Positions 7,827 to 17,152 of a stretch of DNA of 26,609 nucleotides are shown here, in pieces. A program made the translations under genes and the position numbers. This DNA is from JANLUX01 sp031366005 (lineage in GTDB: Bacteria; Bacteroidota; Bacteroidia; AKYH767-A; OLB10): NCBI GenBank assembly GCA_031366005.1, contig JANLZB010000046.1, positions 1 through 26,609 on the forward strand, given 5' to 3'. Below the pieces are notes generated by a model. It was not told the origin of the DNA and did no database searches. It saw only the letters and a program-made list of their open reading frames with translations. How positions within the stretch are numbered: the first letter of the stretch is position 1; every line of letters starts with the position of its first letter.

Positions 7827-9146
7827 TTATTGTTTCATAATTTTTTGATTCAATATAAAACCTGATGATTGAATGCTGAGCAAATAAACTCCTGGCTTAA
7901 TCGTATTTGTGTTCAATTTAAATTCTGATTGTTTTATAATTTGTTCAAGAATTATTTTTCCAGCGATATCCGACAAAATTATTTTACACGAATTATTTCC
8001 AGGTGACAGTTGAACATTTATTTGATCATGAAAAGGGTTTGGAAAAACAGAAACAGTGTTTTCACCATATTCATTAATTCCTGTTGTTGAATTAACTATT
8101 AATCGAATTGCAAAATTATTTCCATCCACCACATAAATTGAATCTGCAGTTGCATTTGCAGTCACACCTCGCGGATGATTAAATTCTGAAGTGAGCGCAG
8201 GTCCGTTTACAAACCCAGCTATGCCATCTCCGGCAACGGTTGATAACATACCATTTGATAAAAGCCGCACACGGTTGTTATAAGTATCTCCAATCAAAAT
8301 ATCTCCGTTAGCTGCATGGTATAAATCAGTGGGTGTATTCAATTGCCCTGTTAAAGCTGCACCATCAGAAAAACCTCCTGTTGTTCCACTGCCTGCAATG
8401 GTTGTAACCTGTCTTTGTGTATCAATCATACGAATGCGATGATTGTATGCATCTGCAACATACAAATTTCCAAGAGAGTCAATAGCCACACCACATGGAG
8501 TATGAAAGCGTGCTGCTGTATCGCTTGCATCCACATAACCTCCGGGAGTTTGCACACCTGTAACAGGGTCGCCACCCGCATAGGAAGAAACTTCATGTGT
8601 AACTGCATCAACTTTTCGGATGCGATGATTCCAGCTGTCTGCAACATATAAATTTCCTATAGCATCAATTGTAATTCCTCTTGGATAATTAAATCGTGCA
8701 ACAGTATCTGCACCTTCCGTATAGCCTGCAATACCTGTTCCTGCCACAGTGCTCACAATTCCCGCAGCAGAAATTTTGCGCACCCGTTGTCCTATAAAAT
8801 CCGTTACATACAAATTACCTGAATCATCTGCACAGATACATAATGGCTGGTTGAATTTTGCAGTGAGTGCTGGGCCGTCCAAGTAACCTGCAACTGATGA
8901 ACCTGCATAAGTAGTTACCATACCACCATCAATCTTACGAACGCAATTGTTATATGTATCTGCAACATAGATAACACCATTTTTTGCTGTATAAATCCCG
9001 AATGACTGATTGAATTGCGAGCCGGCAACAGGACCGTTAGTGAGCGCTGCAGTTCCGTTTCCGGCATAAGTGGAAACTATGATTTGCGCGTGAGTAGAAA
9101 ACGCAATTGAAATTATTGCAATAAAAGTTAGTAGATTTTTTTTCAT
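7827..9146 (-). CDS. secreted NHL-repeat protein with type IX secretion sorting domain
   Basis: 439 aa. Signal peptide at 1-20 (MKKNLLTFIAIISIAFSTHA). Six NHL-type repeats follow (about residues 25-355), each with a GxxxGxxxG/A lead, FNxPxGI and a GNLYVADxxNHRIRKV-like strand pair, so a six-bladed propeller is likely. The last ~75 residues form a Por type A C-terminal sorting domain: VFPNPFHDQINVQL, then LSDIAGKII, then IKPGVYLLSIQS and a terminal KIMKQ. This routes the protein through the type IX system to the cell surface or medium. Ligand unknown. It is the first gene of a two-gene unit with the MmcQ-like gene. Confidence 0.92.
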   Translation of the reverse strand: MKKNLLTFIAIISIAFSTHAQIIVSTYAGNGTAALTNGPVAGSQFNQSFGIYTAKNGVIYVADTYNNCVRKIDGGMVTTYAGSSVAGYLDGPALTAKFNQPLCICADDSGNLYVTDFIGQRVRKISAAGIVSTVAGTGIAGYTEGADTVARFNYPRGITIDAIGNLYVADSWNHRIRKVDAVTHEVSSYAGGDPVTGVQTPGGYVDASDTAARFHTPCGVAIDSLGNLYVADAYNHRIRMIDTQRQVTTIAGSGTTGGFSDGAALTGQLNTPTDLYHAANGDILIGDTYNNRVRLLSNGMLSTVAGDGIAGFVNGPALTSEFNHPRGVTANATADSIYVVDGNNFAIRLIVNSTTGINEYGENTVSVFPNPFHDQINVQLSPGNNSCKIILSDIAGKIILEQIIKQSEFKLNTNTIKPGVYLLSIQSSGFILNQKIMKQ

Positions 9147-9188
9147 GATATTAATTTAAATTTAAGATTGGTGAATAATACATAGGGA

Positions 9189-9219
9189 CAAATATCGCAT
9201 AAGAGAATCACTTGCACAA
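9189..9219 (-). promoter_or_regulatory. possible promoter of the NHL protein gene
   Basis: On the minus strand, TTG (9217-9219), a 20-nt spacer and GATATTTG (9189-9196). This is one base off the TAnnTTTG consensus and has a spacer one base longer than the other promoters here. It lies 43 bp upstream of the ATG. Confidence 0.4.
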
Positions 9220-9340
9220 TATTTCATTCTCAGTATAAATGATTAATACAATAATCACTAAAAATCCTTACTTCCTAAATCTATAAATCCACAAATCCTC
9301 AATTCAAACTATCTTCACACCTCTCAAAAAAATCATATAA

Positions 9341-12166
9341 ATGGAATCTCAGTCAGCAGGAAAATTATTTTTACTGGATGCTTTTGCGCTCATCTATCGC
9401 GCCTACTTTGCATTCAGCAACAATCACCGCATCAATTCAAAAGGATTAAATACATCAGCCATTTTTGGTTTTACAAATACTTTGTTAGAGCTGTTAAAAA
9501 AAGAAAAGCCAACACATATTGCAGTGGTATTTGATACAGCGGCAGACACGCATCGTCACACTGATTTTGCAGCATACAAAGCCCAACGACAGGAAGTGCC
9601 TGAAGATATTTCAAGAGCCATTCCTTACGTGATGCGATTGATTGAAGGATTTAATATTCCCTGCATCATGAAAGATGGCTATGAAGCGGATGATGTGATA
9701 GGAACACTTGCAAAGCGAGCGGAGAAAGAAGGTTTCATCACTTATATGATGACACCCGACAAAGATTTTGGTCAGCTGGTGACAGAGAATATTTTGATTT
9801 ATAAACCTGCACGTGCAGGAAGTGGCTCAGAAATTCTCGGCATCAAAGAAGTGTGTGCACGTTATGATATTGAACGCACCATACAGGTGATAGATATTTT
9901 AGGATTGATGGGTGACAGCGTTGATAATATTCCAGGCATTCCGGGCGTAGGAGAAAAAACGGCAATACAATTGGTGAAGCAATTCGGTTCGATTGAAAAT
10001 CTTTTGGCAAACACTGATCAGCTCAAAGGCAAGCTGAAAGAAAAAGTAGAGCTGAATAAAGAGATGGCAATTCAATCAAAACGCCTGGCAACCATTGTTC
10101 TGGATGCACCGGTAGAATTCAATGAGGAAAAATTACGTCTCGGTGAACCCAACAAAGAAGCACTACGCGAATTGTTTGCAGAGCTGGAATTCCGCAGACT
10201 TGCACAACAAGTGTTAGGTGAAGAGTTACCAGTTGGCACTGCAACAATCAGCGGTATCAGCGCAAATAACGGACAAGTGAGTTTGTTTGAAACCACAGTT
10301 GAAGTTACAATACCGGCAGAAACGCAAGAGGCAGTTGATGAACCAAAAATTTATAATAACATTGGGACAGTTCCACATTCTTATAAATGTTGTGTTGACG
10401 AAGAGAGCCGCATAGAGTTGATTGCAGAATTATGCAAGCATACGGAGATAAGTTTTGATACAGAAACTACCGGCATTGATACCATGCAGGCAGAACTTGT
10501 TGGGTTATCTTTTTCCGTTCGTCCGCACGAAGGATGGTATATACCGCTGCCTGCAAACTACGATGAAGCGCGTTCGATAGTGCAGGAGTTTAAGGAGATT
10601 TATGAAAACGAAAACATTATTAAGGTAGGGCAGAATATTAAATATGATCTGAACATGCTGCGCTGGTATGATGTGGAAGTGAAAGGAATTTTGTTTGACA
10701 CCATGCTTGCACATTATGTTATCAAGCCGGAGATGCGCCACAATATGGATGTGCTTGCTGAAACGTATTTGAATTATTCACCAGTAAGTATTGAAACACT
10801 CATTGGTAAAAAAGGAAAAGACCAGGGCACTATGCGTGACGTTGCTTTGGATTTAGTTACTGAATACGCAGCAGAAGATGCCGATGTAACGTTGCAATTA
10901 AAATTTCAGTTTGCACCCATGCTGGAACAAACAGCTACATTAAAATTGTTTAACGAAGTTGAAACTCCGCTCATCAGGGTGCTTGCTGCCATGGAGCGTG
11001 AAGGAATAAAATTAGACGTTGCCACCATGAAAGATTTTTCAGGTGTGTTGAAAAATGATATTGCAGATTTTGAAAAACAAATTCAGGAATTAGCCGGAAC
11101 ATCCTTCAACGTTTCGTCACCAAAGCAAGTGGGTGATATTCTTTTTGATGTGTTGAAAATTGTAGATAAGCCAAAGAAAACAAAAACAGGTCAGTATGCA
11201 ACCAGTGAGGATGTGATGTCAAAGCTGAGTGGCAAGCATCCTATCGTTGACAAAATTTTAGATTACCGTGAACTGGTAAAATTAAAAAGCACTTATGTGG
11301 ATGCGTTACCGCTGATGGTGAATCCGCGCACAGGAAAAATACACACTTCTTTTAACCAGGTGGTTGCCGTTACAGGAAGATTAAGTTCTGATAATCCGAA
11401 CCTGCAAAATATTCCCATACGTACCGAACGTGGACGCGAGGTGCGCAAAGCATTTATTCCACGCAATCCTGATTTTATTTTATTGTCAGCTGATTATTCA
11501 CAGGTTGAGTTACGCATCATTGCAGAAGTGAGTAAGGATGAAGCAATGATTGACGCATTTAAAAGTGGTTTGGATATACATACTGCCACTGCTGCAAAAG
11601 TTTTTGGTGTTGAACCAACGGCTGTTACTTCTGACATGCGCAGGAATGCCAAGATGGTAAACTTTGGAATCATCTATGGCATTTCTGCGTTTGGTTTGAG
11701 TGAGCGATTAAACATTCCACGCAAAGAAGCTGCTGCCATCATTGATAATTATTTTATACAGTATCCTCATATAAAAGATTACATGGATGAATCCATTGCA
11801 AAAGCAAAAAAGCTTGGCTACGTGGAAACCATCCTCGGACGCAAAAGATATTTACGCGACATCAACAGCGGAAATGCAACAGTACGTGGTTTTGCTGAAC
11901 GCAATGCCATCAATGCACCAATACAAGGCTCTGCTGCTGATATGATAAAGATGGCAATGATTAACATCCATCACGAGTTTGAAAAAAATAAATTGCGCTC
12001 ACGCATGTTATTACAGGTGCATGATGAATTGGTTTTTGATGTACACAGAGAAGAAGAGGATAAAGTAAAAGAAATTGTTGCTGATAAAATGAAACATGCA
12101 CTGCCATTAACGGTTCCTGTAGAAGTAGAAATAGGAACAGGTGAGAATTGGTTAGAGGCGCATTGA
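9341..12166 (+). CDS. polA: DNA polymerase I (5'-3' exo, 3'-5' exo and polymerase domains)
   Basis: Replicative repair and Okazaki-fragment processing. 941 aa, full length. Residues 1-300: 5'-3' exonuclease, with LLDAFALIYRAYFAF, DGYEADDVIGTLA and the helix-3-turn-helix GIPGVGEKTAIQLVKQFG. About 360-540: 3'-5' proofreading domain with all motifs apparently active: FDTETTGID (Exo I), NIKYDLNML (Exo II), YAAEDADVTLQL (Exo III). Polymerase: motif A DYSQVELRI (near 717), motif B RRNAKMVNFGIIYG (near 770), motif C VHDELVFD (near 893). Many bacterial PolA proteins have a dead proofreading domain; this one keeps the acidic residues. Transcribed divergently from the NHL gene. Confidence 0.97.
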   Translation: MESQSAGKLFLLDAFALIYRAYFAFSNNHRINSKGLNTSAIFGFTNTLLELLKKEKPTHIAVVFDTAADTHRHTDFAAYKAQRQEVPEDISRAIPYVMRLIEGFNIPCIMKDGYEADDVIGTLAKRAEKEGFITYMMTPDKDFGQLVTENILIYKPARAGSGSEILGIKEVCARYDIERTIQVIDILGLMGDSVDNIPGIPGVGEKTAIQLVKQFGSIENLLANTDQLKGKLKEKVELNKEMAIQSKRLATIVLDAPVEFNEEKLRLGEPNKEALRELFAELEFRRLAQQVLGEELPVGTATISGISANNGQVSLFETTVEVTIPAETQEAVDEPKIYNNIGTVPHSYKCCVDEESRIELIAELCKHTEISFDTETTGIDTMQAELVGLSFSVRPHEGWYIPLPANYDEARSIVQEFKEIYENENIIKVGQNIKYDLNMLRWYDVEVKGILFDTMLAHYVIKPEMRHNMDVLAETYLNYSPVSIETLIGKKGKDQGTMRDVALDLVTEYAAEDADVTLQLKFQFAPMLEQTATLKLFNEVETPLIRVLAAMEREGIKLDVATMKDFSGVLKNDIADFEKQIQELAGTSFNVSSPKQVGDILFDVLKIVDKPKKTKTGQYATSEDVMSKLSGKHPIVDKILDYRELVKLKSTYVDALPLMVNPRTGKIHTSFNQVVAVTGRLSSDNPNLQNIPIRTERGREVRKAFIPRNPDFILLSADYSQVELRIIAEVSKDEAMIDAFKSGLDIHTATAAKVFGVEPTAVTSDMRRNAKMVNFGIIYGISAFGLSERLNIPRKEAAAIIDNYFIQYPHIKDYMDESIAKAKKLGYVETILGRKRYLRDINSGNATVRGFAERNAINAPIQGSAADMIKMAMINIHHEFEKNKLRSRMLLQVHDELVFDVHREEEDKVKEIVADKMKHALPLTVPVEVEIGTGENWLEAH

Positions 12167-12181
12167 GAAATATCGGGTGAC

Positions 12182-12355
12182 TGTCATCCTGAAAGGTTCT
12201 AAACTTATGTCATCCTGAAAGGAACTTGTGTAATAGCAGCAGAAAGTTCATAAGCGAAAGCAGTTTGTTCATGGCACTCTTTATTTGTCATCTTGAATGA
12301 AATTTAAGCTTATGTCATCCTGAAAGGAACTTGTGTAATAGCAGCAGAAAAGTTC
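12182..12355 (+). repeat. four direct 'gtcatcctgaaagg' repeat units, left side of GIY-YIG gene
   Basis: Units begin at 12182, 12208, 12286 and 12313. Units 2 and 4 share an identical 42-nt stretch (12204-12245 and 12309-12350) that starts CTTATGTCATCCTGAAAGG and ends GTAATAGCAGCAGAAA. Units 1 and 3 keep only the first half. All four are in the same orientation. The stretch 12167-12397 holds nothing else I can identify. Confidence 0.85.
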
Positions 12356-12397
12356 GACCCCCGCCACAGTCTAATTAGAACATAAAAAGCAAAAACG

Positions 12398-12706
12398 ATG
12401 TTTCGACTCAGGGAACAAAATTATTTTGTTTACATCACAACCAATCCAGCCAAAACAGTTTTGTATACAGGTGTAACTAATGATTTAAATATACGACTTC
12501 AGCAACACCGGGAAAATAAAGGATTGCCTAACAAAGGCTTCGCAGCAAAATACTATTGTTACAAGCTTATTTATTTTGAAAGATTTCCCGATATAAATAT
12601 TGCAATAGAAAGAGAAAAGGAAATGAAGTTAATGAACAGAGAAATGAAAATAAATTTGATAAAATCAACTAATCCTTCTTTGAATATAATTAATGTTTAC
12701 GAATAA
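12398..12706 (+). CDS. small GIY-YIG nuclease domain protein
   Basis: 102 aa, one GIY-YIG domain covering nearly all of the protein (UPF0213/YhbQ-like group). Visible: first strand YFVYITT (in place of GIY), then VLYTGVTNDLNIRLQQHR, which holds the YTGVT (YIG-like) motif and the likely catalytic Arg in LNIRLQQH, and AIEREKEMKLMNREMKI with the metal-binding Glu. Such proteins are annotated as putative endonucleases; their biological role is not established. Start ATG 12398. The gene stands alone, with no operon partner, and is flanked on both sides by members of one short repeat family, suggesting a mobile or repeat-associated gene rather than a housekeeping one. Confidence 0.88.
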   Translation: MFRLREQNYFVYITTNPAKTVLYTGVTNDLNIRLQQHRENKGLPNKGFAAKYYCYKLIYFERFPDINIAIEREKEMKLMNREMKINLIKSTNPSLNIINVYE

Positions 12707-12717
12707 ACTCGGAAGCT

Positions 12718-12780
12718 TTTCATCCTGAAATTTCCCGAATAAATGTCATCCTGAAAGGAACAAGTGTGATAGCAGAAGGA
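12718..12780 (+). repeat. two 'gtcatcctgaaa' repeat units, right side of GIY-YIG gene
   Basis: A degenerate unit at about 12718-12738 (TTTCATCCTGAAATTTCCC) and a fuller unit at 12744-12780, which resembles left-side units 2 and 4: GTCATCCTGAAAGGAAC, then AAGTGTGATAGCAGAAGG. Same orientation as the left units. Confidence 0.8.
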
Positions 12781-12851
12781 AGGTAGTTTAAGTAAGCAGC
12801 TGATTTAAAAGTGGTGCGTTGAACAACCTTTTTTCGTTATCAACCTTTAGT

Positions 12852-12882
12852 CAACTATTTCACAAGTTCCTTTCAGGATGAC
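12852..12882 (-). repeat. inverted 'gtcatcctgaaagg' repeat unit closing the cassette
   Basis: The reverse complement reads GTCATCCTGAAAGGAACTTG followed by TGAAATAGTTG. This is the same family as the units at 12182-12355, but in opposite orientation, so the outermost copies (12183-12196 and 12869-12882) form inverted ends of a ~700-bp segment. Confidence 0.8.
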
Positions 12883-12894
12883 TGAGGGCTTTAA

Positions 12895-13509
12895 TCACTT
12901 CTCCGCCTTCGGTTTTTCTGCAATAAAATCAATCTCTATCATAACATCATCACTTAAAAAACTATCACCTGCAGGTTTGAGTGTGTCTTTTCCAATTAAA
13001 TAATCGCGTCTTTTCAATGTGTATCGTGAAGTGAACCCAACAGATCCTTCTTCATTCTTACCTACAACAGTAAATGGAAGCTGAATCTTTTTAGCTATTC
13101 CATGCATTGTAAAAGTGCCATAGGCAATAAAACCATTTCCGTTTTTACTAATGGAATCACTTTTGAAAGTGATGAGTGGAAATTGCGCTGCATCAAAAAA
13201 ATCAGGTGTTGCAAGATGCTGATCTCTGCCCGCAATACCAGTGTTAATGCTCTCTGCTTTAATGTTAGCATCAATGGATGATTTGGTCATGTCGTTATCA
13301 ACATAGTTTACATTGATTTCAAAATCGGTGTATTTGCCTGTGATCCTTGTGAGCCCCTTCGCCATCGAAATGGAAAATCCTACGTTGGAATGTGCCTTGT
13401 CTGCAATGAGTTTTACAGTTTGCGCTTCGAGGTTTGAGTAAGGATATAATACTATAAATAACAATAAAGTCAAAAAGATATTAACTGTTTTTTTGAAGGA
13501 TATTTGCAT
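12895..13509 (-). CDS. YceI family periplasmic protein
   Basis: Lipocalin-like barrel proteins of the YceI family bind isoprenoid-type lipids in the periplasm. From ATG 13509 the protein is 204 aa, with a signal peptide (MQISFKKTVNIFLTLLLFIVLY, cut after LEAQ). A longer frame starts at 13548, but the 13 extra residues would precede the signal peptide, so I prefer 13509. Family features: KAHSNVGFSISMAKGLTRITG, NTGIAGRDQHLATPDFFDA, FPLITFKSDSI, YGTFTMHGIAKKIQLPFTV and a final GDSFLSDDVMIEIDF. It lies 60 bp after the EEP protein gene on the same strand and may be read through from it. No clear promoter of its own was seen. Confidence 0.9.
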   Translation of the reverse strand: MQISFKKTVNIFLTLLLFIVLYPYSNLEAQTVKLIADKAHSNVGFSISMAKGLTRITGKYTDFEINVNYVDNDMTKSSIDANIKAESINTGIAGRDQHLATPDFFDAAQFPLITFKSDSISKNGNGFIAYGTFTMHGIAKKIQLPFTVVGKNEEGSVGFTSRYTLKRRDYLIGKDTLKPAGDSFLSDDVMIEIDFIAEKPKAEK

Positions 13510-13568
13510 ACGTATGTTTTGATTATTGGACAAAGAAACACAATTCAACGCTAATTCAGCGTAAGCAT

Positions 13569-16481
13569 CTACGGCCGGATGATAACCGGAAAAACAGAAG
13601 TTTTAATTAACCGGTTTCCTGATGGAGTTGAAAAGTCAAAAGTTGTTACTGGCGCAGCAATCATAACTGGAGAAGCACTCCAGGTTTCCAGAGAATTTCT
13701 GTGACGGAATACTAAATAATAACTACCATAATAAGGCATCGTGTTAAAATTAAAAGTTGCGTTACCATTTGTTGCTACCACTTTTTTATCAGCATATAAA
13801 ATAGCAAATGGCGGCACAGGTTGTGAGAGGCTCATCTCTACCGTATCGCATAACATGGGATGATTGAGAGGATCCACTACGGCATTCATCATTCCATTGC
13901 CAATATAAAATCCTTCAATTAACACTTTGGTGGAGATAGAAAAGTTGCAATAATTTGATGTTACCGGAATAATGGTTGAATTTGACGTGCATCCATTTGC
14001 CGAAGTTTCCTTCACATAATAATTACCATTTGCTTTAACTGAAATACTTTGAGAATTTGCACCTGTATTCCACAGATAAGCTGAAGCAGCAGAAGCAGTA
14101 AGGATTATCGAATCACCTTTACAAAATGTAGTTGCTCCATTAGCAGTGACAGTCGCAGCATTGTTTGAATAACTCAGCAGAAGATCGTCAATACGATATT
14201 GATAGGTATTTCCGGTTTGCTTAAATTGTATTCTCAAATTTTGTGCAGAAGGTATTCCTGTAACCGTGATATAATGCCAGGTTGAAGTGCCGGATAAGGC
14301 AGGATAAGGTACTGTTGTATAATTTATTCCATCAGTGCTCACTTGCAATAAAAAATCAGCTCCGGTGGCTGCTGTCATATTTCGATAAATACCAAATGAG
14401 AACGTAATATTATTTAAGCCGGTGGTATTAATACCTGAAATGATAAAATTTTTACCAATGGTATTAGTGAAAAATATATTTGCTCCACCTGATGCGGAAG
14501 GATAGGCTCCGCTGGAAGTTTGTGTATTACGCACTTCAGCACTTCCACTCATGTCAAGACTATCGTTATCAAATCCATTATTATTTTCATGAGTTGATAT
14601 TGAAATATTTGAAGCTACGTTGCCCATTGTTTCCACAAACACATTTTCATCCACTGTAAAATATTTATAACTAAGATGTACTGCATTGGAAGTATTCACA
14701 CAACCGTTAGTCCCTGTTATAGTAACTGAATAATAACCGGTATCATGGACAGATATGAACGCTGTTGTGGCACCAGTGGACCACGCATATTGTGTTCCTG
14801 AAGATGCAGTAAGTATGATTGAATCACCTTTACAAATTAACTGAGAACCGGCCGGAGAAATTGAAGCGGTGTTACTGCTTATTGTAATATTGGTAACAGC
14901 CATTGCATCATTGGAAGTATTTCCATCACCACCCAAAGTGCTGCTGGCGTTAAACGTATAAGTACCGGCAGCATTCATATTATAGGTGCTGTCAAAATTT
15001 ACCAGCATTGTATTTCCTGCAGATAATATTCCATTGCTGATTGTTTTAGTAAATGTTTGAGTAATTGACGAAGGATTGGTTGCCTGTAAAACTACACTTG
15101 CATTGGAAGAGGAAAAATCAACAGAAGTGTTTCCATAATTTTTTATTTGAATTTGTAATGGTGCATTTGTAGTAGCGCAAATGGAAGATGTCGGAGAAGT
15201 TAAAGACAATACTCCAATATCAGGCTGTAGACAATTTTTAAGTTCAAAATCAAAACTTGCATACACAGGTAAATGATCAGCGGCTAATTCCAACGCATCC
15301 GCAATGGTTTGCGTTACTGCATTGTTGGGCGGTTTGTTAATTGAATCGTTGTAATGATTTCCATCATTTCCAAAAGGTGTTGTAGAGTTAACCACGTAAC
15401 TCATTCCTCCGCTTAAACTTATTGCTTTGGAATAAAGCATCATATCAAACCGGTCGTTCAATCCACCCGTTGATCCGAAATTAATACTTCGGGTACGAGT
15501 AGATTGGGTATGATAAATTGCAAAGGAAGAATTATTCCAGGTGCCGGTTAACGGTAAAGGGTCAATCACATGACCTTCGCTTCCAGGATTAACAAATAAT
15601 AATTTCAGGTAAGCGCTTTCGCTGGATTTATAAATATTAAAATCACCACATACAATAAAATTACTGCCAGCAAGCAATGCATTAGTCACTTTTCTTAAGC
15701 TATCTATTTCTAGTGCGCGTTGTGCTTCTTCTGAAGTGCCCGAACTTGCTTTTAAGTGTACAGCATAAATTCGCAGTGTATCGCCTGTTAAAGTATGCAC
15801 CAGCTTAAATTCATTGATGTCACGCAAATCGGTAATAATTCGTTTATTGGCAATAAAAGAAAATTTAGAAGTCTTGTAAAAGATTCCATTGTCAGTGTCA
15901 GCACCATTAATAAAAGTCCCTGCAGCATAACCCGATGAAACAGTATTCAACACTTTGGATAAAAACCAATTTATGCCTGTTTGCGAATTCATTTCATCCA
16001 CCACCATTATATCGGGTAAAGTTGCGGCTGCTATCGTCCGGTAGTACGGGTGGCGAGCAGTGCTGTCAGCGATGGGGTTAGTATTATCAGGGTAGTTCAA
16101 CAGGTTTGAACTCATTATTTTTATTCTTTCAAAGCCCACAGTAACAAAATTGGTTTTGGTAATTGTATTGCTGCCTCCGGGACCCGTTACAGTTAAGCTT
16201 ATTGTTTTGGTTCCGGAGCTTGAATAAGTAACATTATGCGGACCAGCAGTTGTTGCTGTTGAAGGATTGGCTCCCGATCCAAAATTCCAGGAGTAACTGG
16301 TAATGTTTCCACTGGATGCATTGGTAAAGGTGACAACGGATGTAACACAAACTGCTGATTTGTTTGCTGTAAAATTGGCAACCGGTGTTTGTGCTTTAAC
16401 TATTTGCTGAAATATTATCAGCAGTAAAAAAATAAATTGCTTTTTATAAGCCACTAAATATTTACTGATTTTTTGCACCAT
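13569..16481 (-). CDS. secreted PKD/EEP-nuclease-fold protein with Ig-like repeats
   Basis: 970 aa. Signal peptide about 1-30 (FIFLLLIIFQQIVKAQ). Residues ~32-115: PKD domain (TYSWNFGSG-like core, SGTKTISLTVTGPGGSN). Residues ~118-410: endonuclease/exonuclease/phosphatase domain with all expected residues: MSSNLLNY (Asn), MVVDEMN (Glu), YAVHLKAS (His), VCGDFNIYKS (Asp, Asn), LAADHLPVYASF (Asp-His). Then a CARDB-like segment and two Ig-like repeats sharing CKGDSIILTAS. The end (LIEGFYIGNGM ... FRHRNSLETWSASPV) is a module that in other Bacteroidota proteins is normally followed by dockerin-like and sorting segments; here the protein stops at FPVIIRP with no sorting domain. Substrate (extracellular DNA, or a phosphoester) is unknown. 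Confidence 0.85.
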   Translation of the reverse strand: MVQKISKYLVAYKKQFIFLLLIIFQQIVKAQTPVANFTANKSAVCVTSVVTFTNASSGNITSYSWNFGSGANPSTATTAGPHNVTYSSSGTKTISLTVTGPGGSNTITKTNFVTVGFERIKIMSSNLLNYPDNTNPIADSTARHPYYRTIAAATLPDIMVVDEMNSQTGINWFLSKVLNTVSSGYAAGTFINGADTDNGIFYKTSKFSFIANKRIITDLRDINEFKLVHTLTGDTLRIYAVHLKASSGTSEEAQRALEIDSLRKVTNALLAGSNFIVCGDFNIYKSSESAYLKLLFVNPGSEGHVIDPLPLTGTWNNSSFAIYHTQSTRTRSINFGSTGGLNDRFDMMLYSKAISLSGGMSYVVNSTTPFGNDGNHYNDSINKPPNNAVTQTIADALELAADHLPVYASFDFELKNCLQPDIGVLSLTSPTSSICATTNAPLQIQIKNYGNTSVDFSSSNASVVLQATNPSSITQTFTKTISNGILSAGNTMLVNFDSTYNMNAAGTYTFNASSTLGGDGNTSNDAMAVTNITISSNTASISPAGSQLICKGDSIILTASSGTQYAWSTGATTAFISVHDTGYYSVTITGTNGCVNTSNAVHLSYKYFTVDENVFVETMGNVASNISISTHENNNGFDNDSLDMSGSAEVRNTQTSSGAYPSASGGANIFFTNTIGKNFIISGINTTGLNNITFSFGIYRNMTAATGADFLLQVSTDGINYTTVPYPALSGTSTWHYITVTGIPSAQNLRIQFKQTGNTYQYRIDDLLLSYSNNAATVTANGATTFCKGDSIILTASAASAYLWNTGANSQSISVKANGNYYVKETSANGCTSNSTIIPVTSNYCNFSISTKVLIEGFYIGNGMMNAVVDPLNHPMLCDTVEMSLSQPVPPFAILYADKKVVATNGNATFNFNTMPYYGSYYLVFRHRNSLETWSASPVMIAAPVTTFDFSTPSGNRLIKTSVFPVIIRP

Positions 16482-16530
16482 TGATTTTACATAGCAATAT
16501 ATAAAAAAAAATATATAATTATATGTAAAA

Positions 16531-16560
16531 CAAAGATAGAGGTTTAGCCTGTTATTTCAA
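16531..16560 (-). promoter_or_regulatory. Bacteroidota-type promoter of the PKD/EEP protein gene
   Basis: On the minus strand: TTG (16558-16560), 19-nt spacer, TATCTTTG (16531-16538). Exact match to TTG-N19-TAnnTTTG, about 50 bp before the ATG at 16481. Confidence 0.7.
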
Positions 16561-16648
16561 GGTTCTTGGTATAATAACAGAAATAATACCAGATCAATAA
16601 AACAAGTTAATGAGTGGAAATTTAATTTAAAAAAGTGGGTTAGTTACA

Positions 16649-17101
16649 TTATTCCGCTGGACAATTTTCTTCTCTTAATGTACCACAACTTCTTGGGCAA
16701 TAAGTTCCTGCAATCCACAAATCATTGCTTCTTCCTGGTTTTATTTTAACATGAGGCTCATGTCCTCCTTCTATCATCACATTATCAATATTGTCTGATT
16801 CTTTAGCGAAATATAAATACAATCCATTATAGCTCGAGTCACAAAAAACAGCATCAATTACTTTTTTACTTACAAATACTCCGCGGTTAATATTATTTTT
16901 TCCTATAAAAGCCTGAAGGAGTTTGCACGCGTCATCCACTGGAATTGGATTGCCTCCACCCTCAAGTGAATCAGCATCAGTGTAACGATATTTATCTTGA
17001 CATGCACAAGGCACTGACCAGGTTAAATAATTTATGTAAGATGCTATTGCAATTAATCCTGCAGTGCAAAAGACCATAATATACTTGGTTTCTGTTTTCA
17101 T
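16649..17101 (-). CDS. hypothetical membrane-anchored/exported protein
   Basis: 150 aa from ATG 17101. I do not recognise the family. The N-terminus has one hydrophobic segment (KYIMVFCTAGLIAIASYINYL) that could be an uncleaved anchor or signal. The mature part has a cysteine pair (VPCACQDKY) and a C-terminal cysteine cluster (YCPRSCGTLREENC), consistent with disulfides outside the cytoplasm. A longer frame starts at 17182, but a consensus promoter lies inside that extension (17153-17183), so 17101 is the better start. It stands alone, between the EEP protein gene and the divergent DUF349 gene. Confidence 0.65.
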   Translation of the reverse strand: MKTETKYIMVFCTAGLIAIASYINYLTWSVPCACQDKYRYTDADSLEGGGNPIPVDDACKLLQAFIGKNNINRGVFVSKKVIDAVFCDSSYNGLYLYFAKESDNIDNVMIEGGHEPHVKIKPGRSNDLWIAGTYCPRSCGTLREENCPAE

Positions 17102-17152
17102 AAGATTGTTTTTTAAGGTTGAATCATAAGATTGAGGAAAGAAAATAATTAT

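Noticed and set aside
12182..12355. Intrinsic terminator of polA
   Set aside because: The units are direct repeats without a stem and T-run; they belong to the repeat family around the GIY-YIG gene.
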